A stretch of 15,807 nucleotides of DNA. Origin: JALZHR01 sp036389695. GTDB lineage: Bacteria; Acidobacteriota; Blastocatellia; Pyrinomonadales; Pyrinomonadaceae. The stretch spans positions 1 to 15,807 of the forward strand of contig DASVWG010000123.1 of NCBI GenBank assembly GCA_036389695.1, written 5' to 3'. Positions 7,513 to 14,738 of this stretch are shown here, in pieces (positions within the stretch are counted from its first letter, which is position 1; every line of letters begins with the position of its first letter). Made by a program: the position numbers and the translations under genes. The notes beneath the pieces are model-generated. The model did no database searches and was not told the DNA's origin. It saw only the letters and a list, made by a program, of their open reading frames with translations.

Positions 7513-8034
7513 TTACTGTGAATCGGCGGAAATTTGTTGTTTTCGTCGGTTTGTTCTTTTTCCGCCGCGCATTTCTCTATATAAATTAACCAGTTCGACC
7601 GCCGACATCGCGGCTTCGAAACCTTTGTTGCCCGCTTTGACGCCCGCGCGGTCAATCGCCTGTTCGAGCGTGTCCGCCGTCACGATGCCGAATAAAACCG
7701 GAGTTCCGGTTTTCATTCCGACCTGTCCGATGCCTTTCGCCGCTTCGCCCGCCACGAAATCGAAATGCGGCGTTTGCCCGCGAATGACCGTTCCCAGACA
7801 AATCACGGCGTCGAATCTGCCGCTTTCCGCGACTTTCAGCGCCGTCAAAGGAATTTCAAACGAGCCCGGAACTTTGAAAATTTCAACTGCCGTTTCTCTC
7901 GCGCCGAGCCTTTCCAGCGCATCCAATGCGCCTTCCGTGAGCCTCGCCGTCAGAAAATCATTCCACCGCGCCGCCACAATCGCAAAACGAAATCCTTCAG
8001 CCGTTAGTAGTCCCTGATGAACTTTGGGTTGCAA
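7513..8034 (-). CDS. ribH: 6,7-dimethyl-8-ribityllumazine synthase
   Basis: RibH condenses 5-amino-6-ribitylamino-uracil with 3,4-dihydroxy-2-butanone 4-phosphate in the penultimate step of riboflavin synthesis. Family motifs are clear: the substrate-stacking region AARWN, VPGSFEIP, CLGTVIRGQTPHFDFV with the catalytic-type His, FGIVTADTLEQAIDRAG, and NKGFEAAMSAVEL. I place the start at the TTG at 8034, giving 173 residues, because a perfect AAGGAG (8041-8046) ends 6 nt before it. An earlier in-frame TTG at 8049 lies upstream of that Shine-Dalgarno and would have none of its own. The C-terminus has a basic extension (GGKRTNRRK) beyond the usual end. First gene of the ribH-nusB transcript. Confidence 0.95.
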   Translation of the reverse strand: MQPKVHQGLLTAEGFRFAIVAARWNDFLTARLTEGALDALERLGARETAVEIFKVPGSFEIPLTALKVAESGRFDAVICLGTVIRGQTPHFDFVAGEAAKGIGQVGMKTGTPVLFGIVTADTLEQAIDRAGVKAGNKGFEAAMSAVELVNLYREMRGGKRTNRRKQQISADSQ

Positions 8035-8040
8035 AATTTT

Positions 8041-8046
8041 CTCCTT
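8041..8046 (-). promoter_or_regulatory. Shine-Dalgarno of ribH that decides a TTG start
   Basis: AAGGAG on the minus strand with a 6-nt spacer (AAAATT) before TTG at 8032-8034. It excludes the longer reading from TTG 8049, in which this motif would be coding. Confidence 0.75.
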
Positions 8047-8071
8047 CAAACTATCAAAGCGTCCGATGTTT

Positions 8072-8101
8072 AGTATAGGAGAGATTTGCGGAGCGTGACA
8101 A
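8072..8101 (-). promoter_or_regulatory. Sigma70-type promoter for ribH-nusB
   Basis: TTGTCA (8096-8101) and TATACT (8072-8077) on the minus strand are separated by 18 nt, each a 5/6 consensus match. The expected start point near 8065 gives a leader of about 30 nt carrying the AAGGAG. It lies immediately downstream of the heptamer palindrome, so the repeat separates the upstream LytSR/crotonase unit from this promoter. The short leader leaves no room for an FMN riboswitch. Confidence 0.6.
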
Positions 8102-8116
8102 GAGCAGAAAAGGGAA

Positions 8117-8214
8117 AGTGAGCGGTAAGCAGTGAGCGGTGAGCAGTTAGACTTTGAAATTTAATATTAATTTCCTAAGTCTTTACTGCTCACCGCTTAC
8201 CGCTCACTGCTCAC
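8117..8214. repeat. Heptamer-built palindrome (TGAGCGG/TGAGCAG units)
   Basis: The left arm (8118-8147) is four 7-nt units of the type TGAGCGG, TAAGCAG, TGAGCGG, TGAGCAG. The right arm (8185-8214) is their complement with about 26 of 30 positions matching. The centre carries an AGACT/AGTCT pair and an AT-rich near-palindrome, so almost the whole element can fold. Every heptamer begins with TGA or TAA; at 7-nt spacing these occupy all three frames, on both strands. The stop codon of the crotonase-like gene (8211-8213) is in the right arm. Confidence 0.88.
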
Positions 8215-8762
8215 ACTCCCTTGAAAACGGGCTTCCGTTTTTCCAGAAAAGCGCGCGTTCCTTCGCGCATATCGTTGGTCGAAAAGATTTGCGAGAAAAG
8301 CTCGATTTCCGTTTTCAAGCCTTCTTCGAGCGACGAGTTCAAGCCTTCCGTGACGGCTTTCAGACAAGCGCGAATCGCGAGCGGCGCAAGCCTGGAAATT
8401 TTTTCGGCGAGCGAAAAAGCTTCCCGCTCGACCGCTTCAAAATCCGTTATTTTATTTATTAAGCCCGATTTCAAAGCCTCGGCGGCGGAAAAATTTCCGA
8501 TTCGCGCCGTTTCCGACGCTACGCACAGATGACAGGCATCGACAAATTTTTCGTCGGCGGAAGATTTCAGCGCGAGAATTACCGGAATTTCAGAGTTTTT
8601 GAGCGAGGCGTAAAAGCTTTCATCGATTTCGAGCAAATCTTCGACGATTAAAACAACGACGCGCGTTTTCTCTTTCCGCGGCAGCCGAAAAGTTTCGGTT
8701 AATCCGGCGGCGGATTGCGGGCGAATCGTCTCGATAAATTCATTTTGATTCGTGTTTGTCAT
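8211..8762 (-). CDS. Reduced crotonase (enoyl-CoA hydratase/isomerase)-like protein, probably non-catalytic
   Basis: The 183-residue chain shows the C-terminal signature of the crotonase family very well: SAAEALKSGLINKI, APLAIRACLKAVTEGLNSSLEEGL and STNDMREGTRAFLEKRKPVFKG. VASETARIG matches the strand before the active-site loop. However, the family is usually about 260 residues. Missing here are the first oxyanion-hole segment (CAGAD type), the GGG-containing second oxyanion segment, and the roughly 30 residues between ARIG and SAAEA that normally carry PExxxG and the GGTQ loop. Without these, hydratase activity is unlikely; it may be a CoA-binding or structural remnant. The ATG at 8762 overlaps the regulator stop by 1 nt (TGATG), implying translational coupling. 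No frameshift is evident, so this looks like a maintained reduced protein rather than a fresh pseudogene. Confidence 0.75.
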   Translation of the reverse strand: MTNTNQNEFIETIRPQSAAGLTETFRLPRKEKTRVVVLIVEDLLEIDESFYASLKNSEIPVILALKSSADEKFVDACHLCVASETARIGNFSAAEALKSGLINKITDFEAVEREAFSLAEKISRLAPLAIRACLKAVTEGLNSSLEEGLKTEIELFSQIFSTNDMREGTRAFLEKRKPVFKGV

Positions 8763-9541
8763 CAAATTTTAAAAAGCTTCTCGCGCAGAAGCTTCGATTG
8801 CAGACGGCTCGCCGTCAATTGCTGATTGTTTTTTAAAGTCACGACGTAATTTCCGCCGGGCAGCGGGCTGATTTTCGCAATCATTTCCAGATTTGCCAGC
8901 GCGCCGCGCGAAAGGCGTATGAATTTTTCGGGCGCGAGGCGCGTTTCCAAATCCTTTAAACGATAATTGATTGTGTAACGCCGGTTTTGCGCGGTCGTGA
9001 TATGCAGCAGCTCGCCGTCGGCGACGATGGCGGCGATTTCGCGGATGGGAACGAGAAAAATTTCGTCGTTCTTTTTGACCGGAATGCGTTCGAGAAATTC
9101 CGCCCGCACGTTTTCGTCGTAGGTTTTGACCGCCGCTTTCAGTTTTTCGCTTTCGGTTTCGTGAAAATCGGTTTGTTCAAGCCGTTCGTGAACTCTTTGC
9201 AGCGTTTCGCGAAGTCTCGGCTTTTCAACGGGTTTCAGCAGATAATCGACCGCGTTGACTTCAAAAGCCTGCACCGCGTATTCATCGTAAGCCGTGACGA
9301 AGGCGACGAGCGGCAGTTGATTTTTTCGCAAAAGGCGCACGACATCCAGCCCGCCGGCTTCGGGCATCTGCAAATCGAGCAGCGCCAAATCCGGCTTCGT
9401 CTGTTTGATGATTTCCGCCGCTTCCGCGCCGTTTTCCGCTTCGCCGACGATTTCCACGTCTTCAAATTCCAGCAAGATATTTTTCAGAAATATCCGCGCC
9501 GGACGCTCGTCGTCGGCGATGACGACTCGAAGTTTGTTCAT
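8762..9541 (-). CDS. LytTR-family response regulator
   Basis: This 259-residue two-component regulator has a receiver domain (about 3-120) with the acidic pair Asp10/Asp11, phospho-acceptor Asp56 in LLDLQMP, Thr83 in FVTAYD and Lys103 in LLKP. After a charged linker comes a LytTR DNA-binding domain (about 149-256) with IFLVPIREIAAI, the KDLETRL region and FIRLSRGALANLEMI. It is the natural partner of the sensor kinase directly upstream. The ATG at 9541 has no recognisable Shine-Dalgarno; the upstream sequence is AT-rich and then becomes the heptamer palindrome, so translation may be leader-independent or the SD may have been lost when the repeat arrived. Its stop overlaps the start of the crotonase-like gene. 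Targets are unknown; LytTR proteins usually bind paired direct repeats, and none was identified with confidence here. Confidence 0.94.
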   Translation of the reverse strand: MNKLRVVIADDERPARIFLKNILLEFEDVEIVGEAENGAEAAEIIKQTKPDLALLDLQMPEAGGLDVVRLLRKNQLPLVAFVTAYDEYAVQAFEVNAVDYLLKPVEKPRLRETLQRVHERLEQTDFHETESEKLKAAVKTYDENVRAEFLERIPVKKNDEIFLVPIREIAAIVADGELLHITTAQNRRYTINYRLKDLETRLAPEKFIRLSRGALANLEMIAKISPLPGGNYVVTLKNNQQLTASRLQSKLLREKLFKI

Positions 9542-9553
9542 AATATATTTGGG

Positions 9554-9642
9554 AACTGATAGTTGATAACTGATAACTGATAACTGATAGTTAAGAACAA
9601 GTTATCAGTTATCAGTTATCAACTATCAGCTATCAGTTCTCA
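9554..9642. repeat. Heptamer-built palindrome (TGATAAC/GTTATCA units)
   Basis: The left side has five 7-nt units of AACTGAT type (9554-9588) and a partial unit. The right side has six units of GTTATCA type (9601-9642), the last three being ACTATCA, GCTATCA and GTTCTCA. The loop is only about 8 nt, so the element folds as a nearly continuous hairpin of about 40 bp. TGA and TAA recur every 7 nt on both strands, covering all frames. The sensor-kinase stop (9626-9628) and its last five codons lie inside the right arm. Heptanucleotide repeats of this kind are known as STRR sequences in cyanobacteria; relationship is not established here. Confidence 0.92.
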
Positions 9643-11542
9643 GCTTCTCCAGTCGTTTTTGCGTTGAAAATTCCGCAGATGAAATCGGAAGCGATATTTC
9701 GGCGCGCGTGCCGTTTTTGCTTTCGATATGAAATCGGGCGGCGTTTCCGTAATAATTTCGCAGGCGCTCTTTGATGTTGTTGAGCCCGACGCCTTGTGTT
9801 TGGCGCTCGGCGTATTTCGCGTTGTCGAAACCTTTGCCCGTGTTGGAAACGGTTAATTTCAGGAAAGCTCCGCCGGTTTCGTTTTCAATTTCGGCATAAA
9901 TTCCGATTTCGCCGCCGGTTTTCGATTCGGAAATGCCGTGTTTGACGGCGTTTTCGACGAGCGGCTGGAGAATCAAAGACGGAACACGCGCTTTTAATAA
10001 ATCCGGCGGCACTTCGATGCGGACGCGCAGGCGTTCTTCAAACCGGGCTTTTTCGATTTCCAGATAAGCTTCAATCAGTTTCAGCTCGGCTTCGAGCGTC
10101 GAAAATTCGCCGGTCGAGCGCAGAACGCCGCGCAAAAGCTGCGTCAGGCGCATTAAAGTCGAAAAGGCTTTATCCGGCGACGTCTGAATCAGATAGCCGA
10201 TGGTCGTCAGCGCGTTGAACAGAAAATGCGGGTTGATTTGGGCGCGCAGGGCGGAAAGCTGCGCTTCGGTCGCCAGCTTGGAAAATTCCTGCTCGCGGAT
10301 TTCGCGCGTGTAGCGTTCGTGCGTGACGCGCACGGCGTCGATGCGCCGCGCCGTGAAAAGCCCGACGGCTTCGAGCATTTCGATTTCGTCGGAGAGCAGA
10401 TGCCGCCCGCCCGCGAAGTCTTTCAGATTGATTTTATAAAACGGCGCTTCGGCGGTCGGCACAAAAATTTCGGCGTCGTGCGGCGTAAAATTGACGAAAG
10501 GCATATTTATTTTTCGCTCGCGGCTTTCCGACCAGTTTGTCGAATTAGCGGTCAGTGCGGGCGCTAAACGGCGGCAAACCTCGCGCAGAATTTCCTCGGC
10601 GGATTCGCGTTTTTCGATTTGCTGCGCGATTTCGGCGCGCAGAGTTTCGTAATTGGCGCGGCGCAAAATTATTTTATCGACCAGCCAGACGGCGAATTTG
10701 TGCAGCAAAGGATAAACGAGCGCGGTCGCGACCCACAGCGTGATTATCAGGCTGACGGCTTGAACGTCGTTGCGGTCGTGCGTTTCGTGATAGCGCAGAA
10801 GCGGCGCAGCGACGAAAACGTATAAGCCGAACGCCGTCAACATCAACAAAATCAACGACAAAGCGCGTTTTAAAAATAAATCGGCAAAGGCGAACCGGAA
10901 ATCCTGATACAAAATAACGAGCGCGAGCGGCAAACTGGATTGGTGCGCGACCAGCTCGATAAACCATGAATTTTCTTCGGCGTTGCTGCTCAGATGCAGA
11001 GCCGAAACCGCGAAAACCAGCAAAGCGCTCGCCCAGACCAGTTTTTTTTCCAGCGTCTGGCGAAAATTGAAAATCAAGAGTCCGACGAGCAAGGCGAGCG
11101 AGCCGAAAGTCAAAATTTGCAGCGCCGCGTTTGACGGCGCGACGCCGGAAAACAAAGCCGATTGAAAATGCAGGACGGCGGCGACCAGGCTCAGAGCGTA
11201 AGCCAGAATCGCCAGCCAGCGCGCGTTCCGGTTTTCCGTCTCCGCGTTTTTCCACGCCGAATGAACGACGACCGGCGGCAGAAAACCGAGCGCCGAATAC
11301 GAAATCGCCGTTAAAACCGGCGGCGCGTCGCTCTGCACAAAATCGCGCCAGACAAAAACCGAAAGCTCGCCGAGATTCCACAAAATGCCGAGCAGGGAAG
11401 TCGCCAGAAGCAGAAAATCCAGCGAGGAAAATTTTCGCGTTTTCCGGTGACGCATCACCATCACCAGCAGCAGCGCGTAAAGCGCGATGCCGACCGTAAA
11501 GCCGAGCAGATTAATGAGCGATGCGGTATTAAGTCCGTTCAT
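9626..11542 (-). CDS. LytS/YehU-type membrane sensor histidine kinase
   Basis: The 638-residue protein has eight or nine hydrophobic segments between residues 8 and 290 (for example 8-30, 42-62, 108-128, 140-160, 168-184, 228-248, 262-282), a multi-helix sensor region of no family I can name. Residues about 300-410 form a degenerate GAF-like cytosolic region. The His_kinase domain carries phospho-acceptor His439 in QINPHFLFNAL. The ATPase follows, with LVENAVKHG (528-536), NTGKGF (567-572) and GVGLNNIKERL (584-594). This INPHF class pairs with LytTR regulators, and such a regulator is next downstream. The final LRTDS residues and the TGA stop come from the heptamer palindrome, so the native C-terminus has been replaced or trimmed. 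No strong Shine-Dalgarno precedes the ATG at 11542. The stimulus is unknown. Confidence 0.94.
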   Translation of the reverse strand: MNGLNTASLINLLGFTVGIALYALLLVMVMRHRKTRKFSSLDFLLLATSLLGILWNLGELSVFVWRDFVQSDAPPVLTAISYSALGFLPPVVVHSAWKNAETENRNARWLAILAYALSLVAAVLHFQSALFSGVAPSNAALQILTFGSLALLVGLLIFNFRQTLEKKLVWASALLVFAVSALHLSSNAEENSWFIELVAHQSSLPLALVILYQDFRFAFADLFLKRALSLILLMLTAFGLYVFVAAPLLRYHETHDRNDVQAVSLIITLWVATALVYPLLHKFAVWLVDKIILRRANYETLRAEIAQQIEKRESAEEILREVCRRLAPALTANSTNWSESRERKINMPFVNFTPHDAEIFVPTAEAPFYKINLKDFAGGRHLLSDEIEMLEAVGLFTARRIDAVRVTHERYTREIREQEFSKLATEAQLSALRAQINPHFLFNALTTIGYLIQTSPDKAFSTLMRLTQLLRGVLRSTGEFSTLEAELKLIEAYLEIEKARFEERLRVRIEVPPDLLKARVPSLILQPLVENAVKHGISESKTGGEIGIYAEIENETGGAFLKLTVSNTGKGFDNAKYAERQTQGVGLNNIKERLRNYYGNAARFHIESKNGTRAEISLPISSAEFSTQKRLEKLRTDS

Positions 11543-11626
11543 TGGTAAAACTGCAAATTAAATTTGTAAATAGAGTTTAGCAAGATTTTTAAATCGAGCG
11601 AAAGTTTTTTAGCCGAGATTCGGGCA

Positions 11627-11657
11627 AATAAAAAAGCGAACCGTTTCCGATTCGCTT
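11627..11657 (-). terminator. Rho-independent terminator after the cysteine-protease-like gene
   Basis: AAGCGAA/TTCGCTT arms (11634-11640 and 11651-11657), extendable by a wobble and a GC pair, enclose a short GGAAAC loop on the minus strand. TTTTTTATT follows. It separates the protease-like gene from the sensor kinase. Confidence 0.82.
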
Positions 11658-11715
11658 CGAGTTTGGATTGATTCGATGAAATATTAATCATCAAATTCTC
11701 GACTGTCTTTTCCGA

Positions 11716-12180
11716 TTAATTTTTCCAGGCGATAAGTCCGGGATAGTCCGCCTGGTCGGGAACATAAACCTCTTTGAATTGATTGTTAGGTTTAAAAGGA
11801 TCCATAATACTCAAAAGTCCTGAAAATTCGCCGGTGACTTCGACTCCATAAATCACGACGCAGTGCGAAATGCCGGGTTTATACAACACCCAATATATGT
11901 AGCGGCTCCGATCATTAATTAAATCGAAAATTTTTTCTACATTAAGCTTTCCGGGTTCAAACTCGGTGTAGGTTAAGCCTTCCTGATCCAGCACATATCT
12001 TCCTTCGGTGCCGCTTACGCCGCGCTCCTCACCGTTTGTATACTTTGTAAAAAACTCGATCGGAAAACATATTCTGTCATAGGTAGCCCACGTCCACGAC
12101 GCCAACGCATAAGCCCAACAGGTCGCTCCGCTCTGGTAGAACCCGTGAGGCTGCTCAAGAATCTTTCTTTTCTTACTCAT
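11716..12180 (-). CDS. Small papain-like cysteine protease (C39/C70-like fold), no signal peptide
   Basis: The 154-residue protein shows a plausible papain-type active site: Gln16 and Cys21 in QSGATCWAYALAS, His106 in GISHCVVIYGV, and Asp127 in SIMDPF. The spacing Gln-x4-Cys-Trp-Ala and the order Cys, His, Asp match the Papain_like/AvrRpt2-type (C70) and C39_2 families, which would make it a minimal single-domain protease or a related transferase. It has no signal peptide or membrane segment, so it acts in the cytosol or is exported by a route not visible here. The Shine-Dalgarno is exceptionally strong compared with neighbours, the gene has its own terminator, and its sequence is visibly AT-richer than flanking genes, which suggests recent acquisition. 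It may share the E1 transcript (91 nt upstream); no clear promoter was found. Natural target unknown. Confidence 0.75.
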   Translation of the reverse strand: MSKKRKILEQPHGFYQSGATCWAYALASWTWATYDRICFPIEFFTKYTNGEERGVSGTEGRYVLDQEGLTYTEFEPGKLNVEKIFDLINDRSRYIYWVLYKPGISHCVVIYGVEVTGEFSGLLSIMDPFKPNNQFKEVYVPDQADYPGLIAWKN

Positions 12181-12185
12181 TGCTA

Positions 12186-12193
12186 ACCTCCTT
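12186..12193 (-). promoter_or_regulatory. Strong Shine-Dalgarno of the protease-like gene
   Basis: AAGGAGGT on the minus strand, ending 5 nt before the ATG at 12180, is the full anti-16S complement. Most other genes in the window have weak or no such motif, which sets this gene apart. Confidence 0.85.
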
Positions 12194-12271
12194 TTACAGT
12201 CAAACTATGCGGGAGAATTAATTGTGTTGCGCGATAATCGTAAAGAAGATTCGTTTTGTCGGCACATTACC

Positions 12272-14623
12272 TTAGTATTTCATCAAATCCGCGACGGCTT
12301 TTTCCACGTCTTCAATCTGCGGCAGAATGAAGTCTTCGACCTGCGGCGCGTAGGCGACGAAGGTATCGGTCGCGCCGACGCGTTTGACGGGCGCGTCGAG
12401 ATATTCAAAAAGCTCGTCGGAAATCCGCGCGGCGATTTCCGCGCCGTAGCCGTAGGAAACCGAATCTTCGTGCGCGACGATGACGCGCGAAGTCTTCTTT
12501 ACCGATTCGGCGATGCGTTCCCAATCGTATGGCACGAGCGTGCGCAAATCAATTAATTCGACCGAAACGCCTTGTTTTTCCAAACGCTTCGCCGCTTCCA
12601 GACTTCTCTGGACAAGCGCGCCGTAAGTTACGACCGTCACATCCGTGCCTTCTTTAACCACTTTCGCCTTGCCGAACGGAATCATAAATTCCGACGAAGG
12701 ATACTGCGATTTGTTGTAAACCTGCCGGTATAAATGCTTGTGTTCGAGAAACAAAACCGGGTCGTTGCAGCGAATCGAAGTCCGCAATAAACCGTTCGCG
12801 TCGAGCGCGTTTGAAGGATAAGCGATGAGCAAACCGGGCGTGTGCGCGAACAGCGTCGTGCCGGATTGCGAGTGATAAACCGCGCCGCCTTTCAGATAGC
12901 CGCCGACCGGAACGCGCATCACCAGCGGGCAAGTCGTGTCGCCGTCCGAACGCCAGCGCGTGACGGCGACTTCGTTTCTGATTTGGTGAAACGCCGGAAA
13001 AATGTAATCGAAAAACTGAATCTCGACGACCGGTTTCAGCCCGCGAATCGCCATTCCGACGGCGCGCCCGACGATGTTCGCTTCCGCCAGCGGCGAATTG
13101 AAAACGCGCGCCGAGCCGAATTTTCTTTGCAGATTCGCCGTGACTTTAAACACGCCGCCCTTACCTTTGACGCGTTCCAGATATTCTTCGCGCGAAGCGT
13201 CCGCCACGTCTTCGCCGAAAATCACGATTCGCTCGTCGCGCTCCATTTCCTCGTGCAGGCAGCGGTTAATCAAATCGACCATCGTGCCCGCGTTGCCGGA
13301 CAATTCCGCGCCTTCTTCGGTGTCGAATTCTCTGGAAGTCGGGTCAACGTCGGGCGAAAAAACGTTTCTTAAAGCGCTTTCGGGCGCGGGCTGCGGCGTC
13401 GCCAGCGCGACGTCGGTCGCTTCATTGATTTCGGCATCGACTTCCTTACGCAGCTTTTCCAAATCTTCCGCCGAAGCGATGCCTTCGGTCATCAAAAATT
13501 CGGCGAAGGTTTTGACCGGGTCACGCGCCGCGTCGCGCTCGCGTTCTTCTTCGGGACGATACAATTTTTCGTCGTCCGAAAGCGAGTGCGAGTACGGGCG
13601 AATCACTTTCGCGTGAACGAAAGCCGGACCTTTGCGCGCGCGGCAGTATTCGGCGGCGCGCCGGAAAGTTTCGTAAGATTCAATCGGGTTCGTGCCGTCG
13701 CATTTCTGAATGTATAGATTCGGAAAACCGGCGACCAATTTGGAAATATCGCCGCCCGCCGTGTTGACTTCGACCGGCACGCTGATGGCGTAGCCGTTGT
13801 CTTCGACGACGAAAATCACCGGCAATTTCAGATTGGAAGCCGTGTTTAAGGCTTCCCACCATTCGCCTTCGCTCGTCGTGCCGTCGCCGACCGACATATA
13901 GACGACTTCGTCGCCTTTAAAACCTTTGATTTTGTCCTGTAATTCTTTGACTAAAGACGCGCGATAGCTCGCTTCAGCCGCGCCGACGGCGTGCAAAGCC
14001 TGCGTTCCCGTGCAGGAAGACTGCGACGGAACGTTTAATTTCACGTGTCCCCAGTGCGAAGGCATCTGTCGCCCGTGCGAGTTTGGGTCGGCTTCCGCGC
14101 CGACCGCCGAAAAAAGCATCTCCAGCGGCGTCATTCCGAGCTGCAGCAGCAAAGCGCGGTCGCGATAATACGGAAAAAACCAATCGTAACCCGCTTTCAG
14201 AGCTAATCCTGCGCCGACCAGCATCGCTTCGTGTCCCGCGCCGCTGATTTGGAAAAAGATTTTGTTTTGACCTTTCAGCTGAATTTCCTTGTCGTCAACG
14301 CGGCGCGAAGCGTAAATCGTGCGGTAAAGACCGATTAAAGTCTGCGCGTCGAGACCGGCGTAATCTTTCGCTTTCGCGGCGGCGGCTGTTTTGCCGTTTT
14401 TCCGCGCGGCTTTTTTCGGCTCGTCCGGTTTGATTGCTCTGGCGGTTTTCTGCTTCGTCGTGTGGTCGAGCATTCCGTCGCCGACCGTCATCGGCGATTT
14501 TTCAATCGTTTTCGCCGCGTTGGTTTTGGCGGCTTTTTTATTTTTATCGACTGCTTTTGCCTGCTCTTGCTTATTATTATTTTTAGATTTTGCCGTGTCG
14601 GCTTTTTTCGTTGCTGTTGCCAT
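12272..14623 (-). CDS. Fused alpha+beta 2-oxoacid dehydrogenase E1 with Lys/Ala-rich N-terminal tail (probably branched-chain type)
   Basis: The 783-residue protein fuses the two normally separate E1 subunits. Residues 1-86 are a low-complexity tail with 21 lysines and many alanines. Residues about 90-410 are E1 alpha: YYRDRALLLQLG, SHGRQMPSHWG and the ThDP motif from VGDGTTSEGEW (Asp247) to EDN (Asn276). A Pro/Ala linker follows, then E1 beta from about 445 with FGEDVA, SPLAEANIVG (Glu514), FFDYIFPAFHQI and GVSVELIDLRTLVPYD. It decarboxylates a 2-oxoacid and passes the acyl group to a lipoylated E2, not encoded here. Sequence flavour resembles the 2-oxoisovalerate (branched-chain) E1, but pyruvate cannot be excluded. 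The ATG at 14623 gives the tail; Met45 is a possible later start without a better ribosome site. The tail resembles histone-H1-like basic segments and might bind nucleic acid or the E2 core. Confidence 0.93.
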   Translation of the reverse strand: MATATKKADTAKSKNNNKQEQAKAVDKNKKAAKTNAAKTIEKSPMTVGDGMLDHTTKQKTARAIKPDEPKKAARKNGKTAAAAKAKDYAGLDAQTLIGLYRTIYASRRVDDKEIQLKGQNKIFFQISGAGHEAMLVGAGLALKAGYDWFFPYYRDRALLLQLGMTPLEMLFSAVGAEADPNSHGRQMPSHWGHVKLNVPSQSSCTGTQALHAVGAAEASYRASLVKELQDKIKGFKGDEVVYMSVGDGTTSEGEWWEALNTASNLKLPVIFVVEDNGYAISVPVEVNTAGGDISKLVAGFPNLYIQKCDGTNPIESYETFRRAAEYCRARKGPAFVHAKVIRPYSHSLSDDEKLYRPEEERERDAARDPVKTFAEFLMTEGIASAEDLEKLRKEVDAEINEATDVALATPQPAPESALRNVFSPDVDPTSREFDTEEGAELSGNAGTMVDLINRCLHEEMERDERIVIFGEDVADASREEYLERVKGKGGVFKVTANLQRKFGSARVFNSPLAEANIVGRAVGMAIRGLKPVVEIQFFDYIFPAFHQIRNEVAVTRWRSDGDTTCPLVMRVPVGGYLKGGAVYHSQSGTTLFAHTPGLLIAYPSNALDANGLLRTSIRCNDPVLFLEHKHLYRQVYNKSQYPSSEFMIPFGKAKVVKEGTDVTVVTYGALVQRSLEAAKRLEKQGVSVELIDLRTLVPYDWERIAESVKKTSRVIVAHEDSVSYGYGAEIAARISDELFEYLDAPVKRVGATDTFVAYAPQVEDFILPQIEDVEKAVADLMKY

Positions 14624-14653
14624 TTTTATAAATTCCCGACTGAATAAAGATTT

Positions 14654-14659
14654 ATTATA
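14654..14659 (-). promoter_or_regulatory. Candidate -10 element for the fused E1 gene
   Basis: A perfect TATAAT on the minus strand lies 30 nt before the ATG at 14623. No convincing -35 is found at 16-18 nt; TTGTAA occurs 23 nt upstream, too far. The upstream palindrome at 14739-14816 isolates it from the TPR gene. Confidence 0.35.
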
Positions 14660-14738
14660 GACGAATCAACCATTTTAACCGTTTACAAGCGTAATTTTCC
14701 AGCAGAGACGTGAGGTTTCGGTTTAAAAGTCAATTGCA

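Noticed and set aside
8047..8110. FMN riboswitch ahead of ribH
   Set aside because: The predicted leader is only about 30 nt, far too short, and no conserved riboswitch segments are visible between the promoter and the start.
9554..9642. Heptamer repeats read as LytTR regulator binding sites controlling the operon
   Set aside because: They lie inside the operon rather than in its promoter, the units are contiguous without the spacing typical of LytTR sites, and a hairpin of the same design with a different sequence stands at 8117-8214.
8117..9642. CRISPR array
   Set aside because: The repeat units are 7 nt and directly contiguous with inverted arms; there are no unique spacers and no cas genes.
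10674..11381. A 235-codon minus-strand frame inside the sensor kinase gene
   Set aside because: It is an alternative frame of the membrane part of the kinase, Arg/Phe-rich with no family signature; the kinase frame is continuous and shows all expected motifs.
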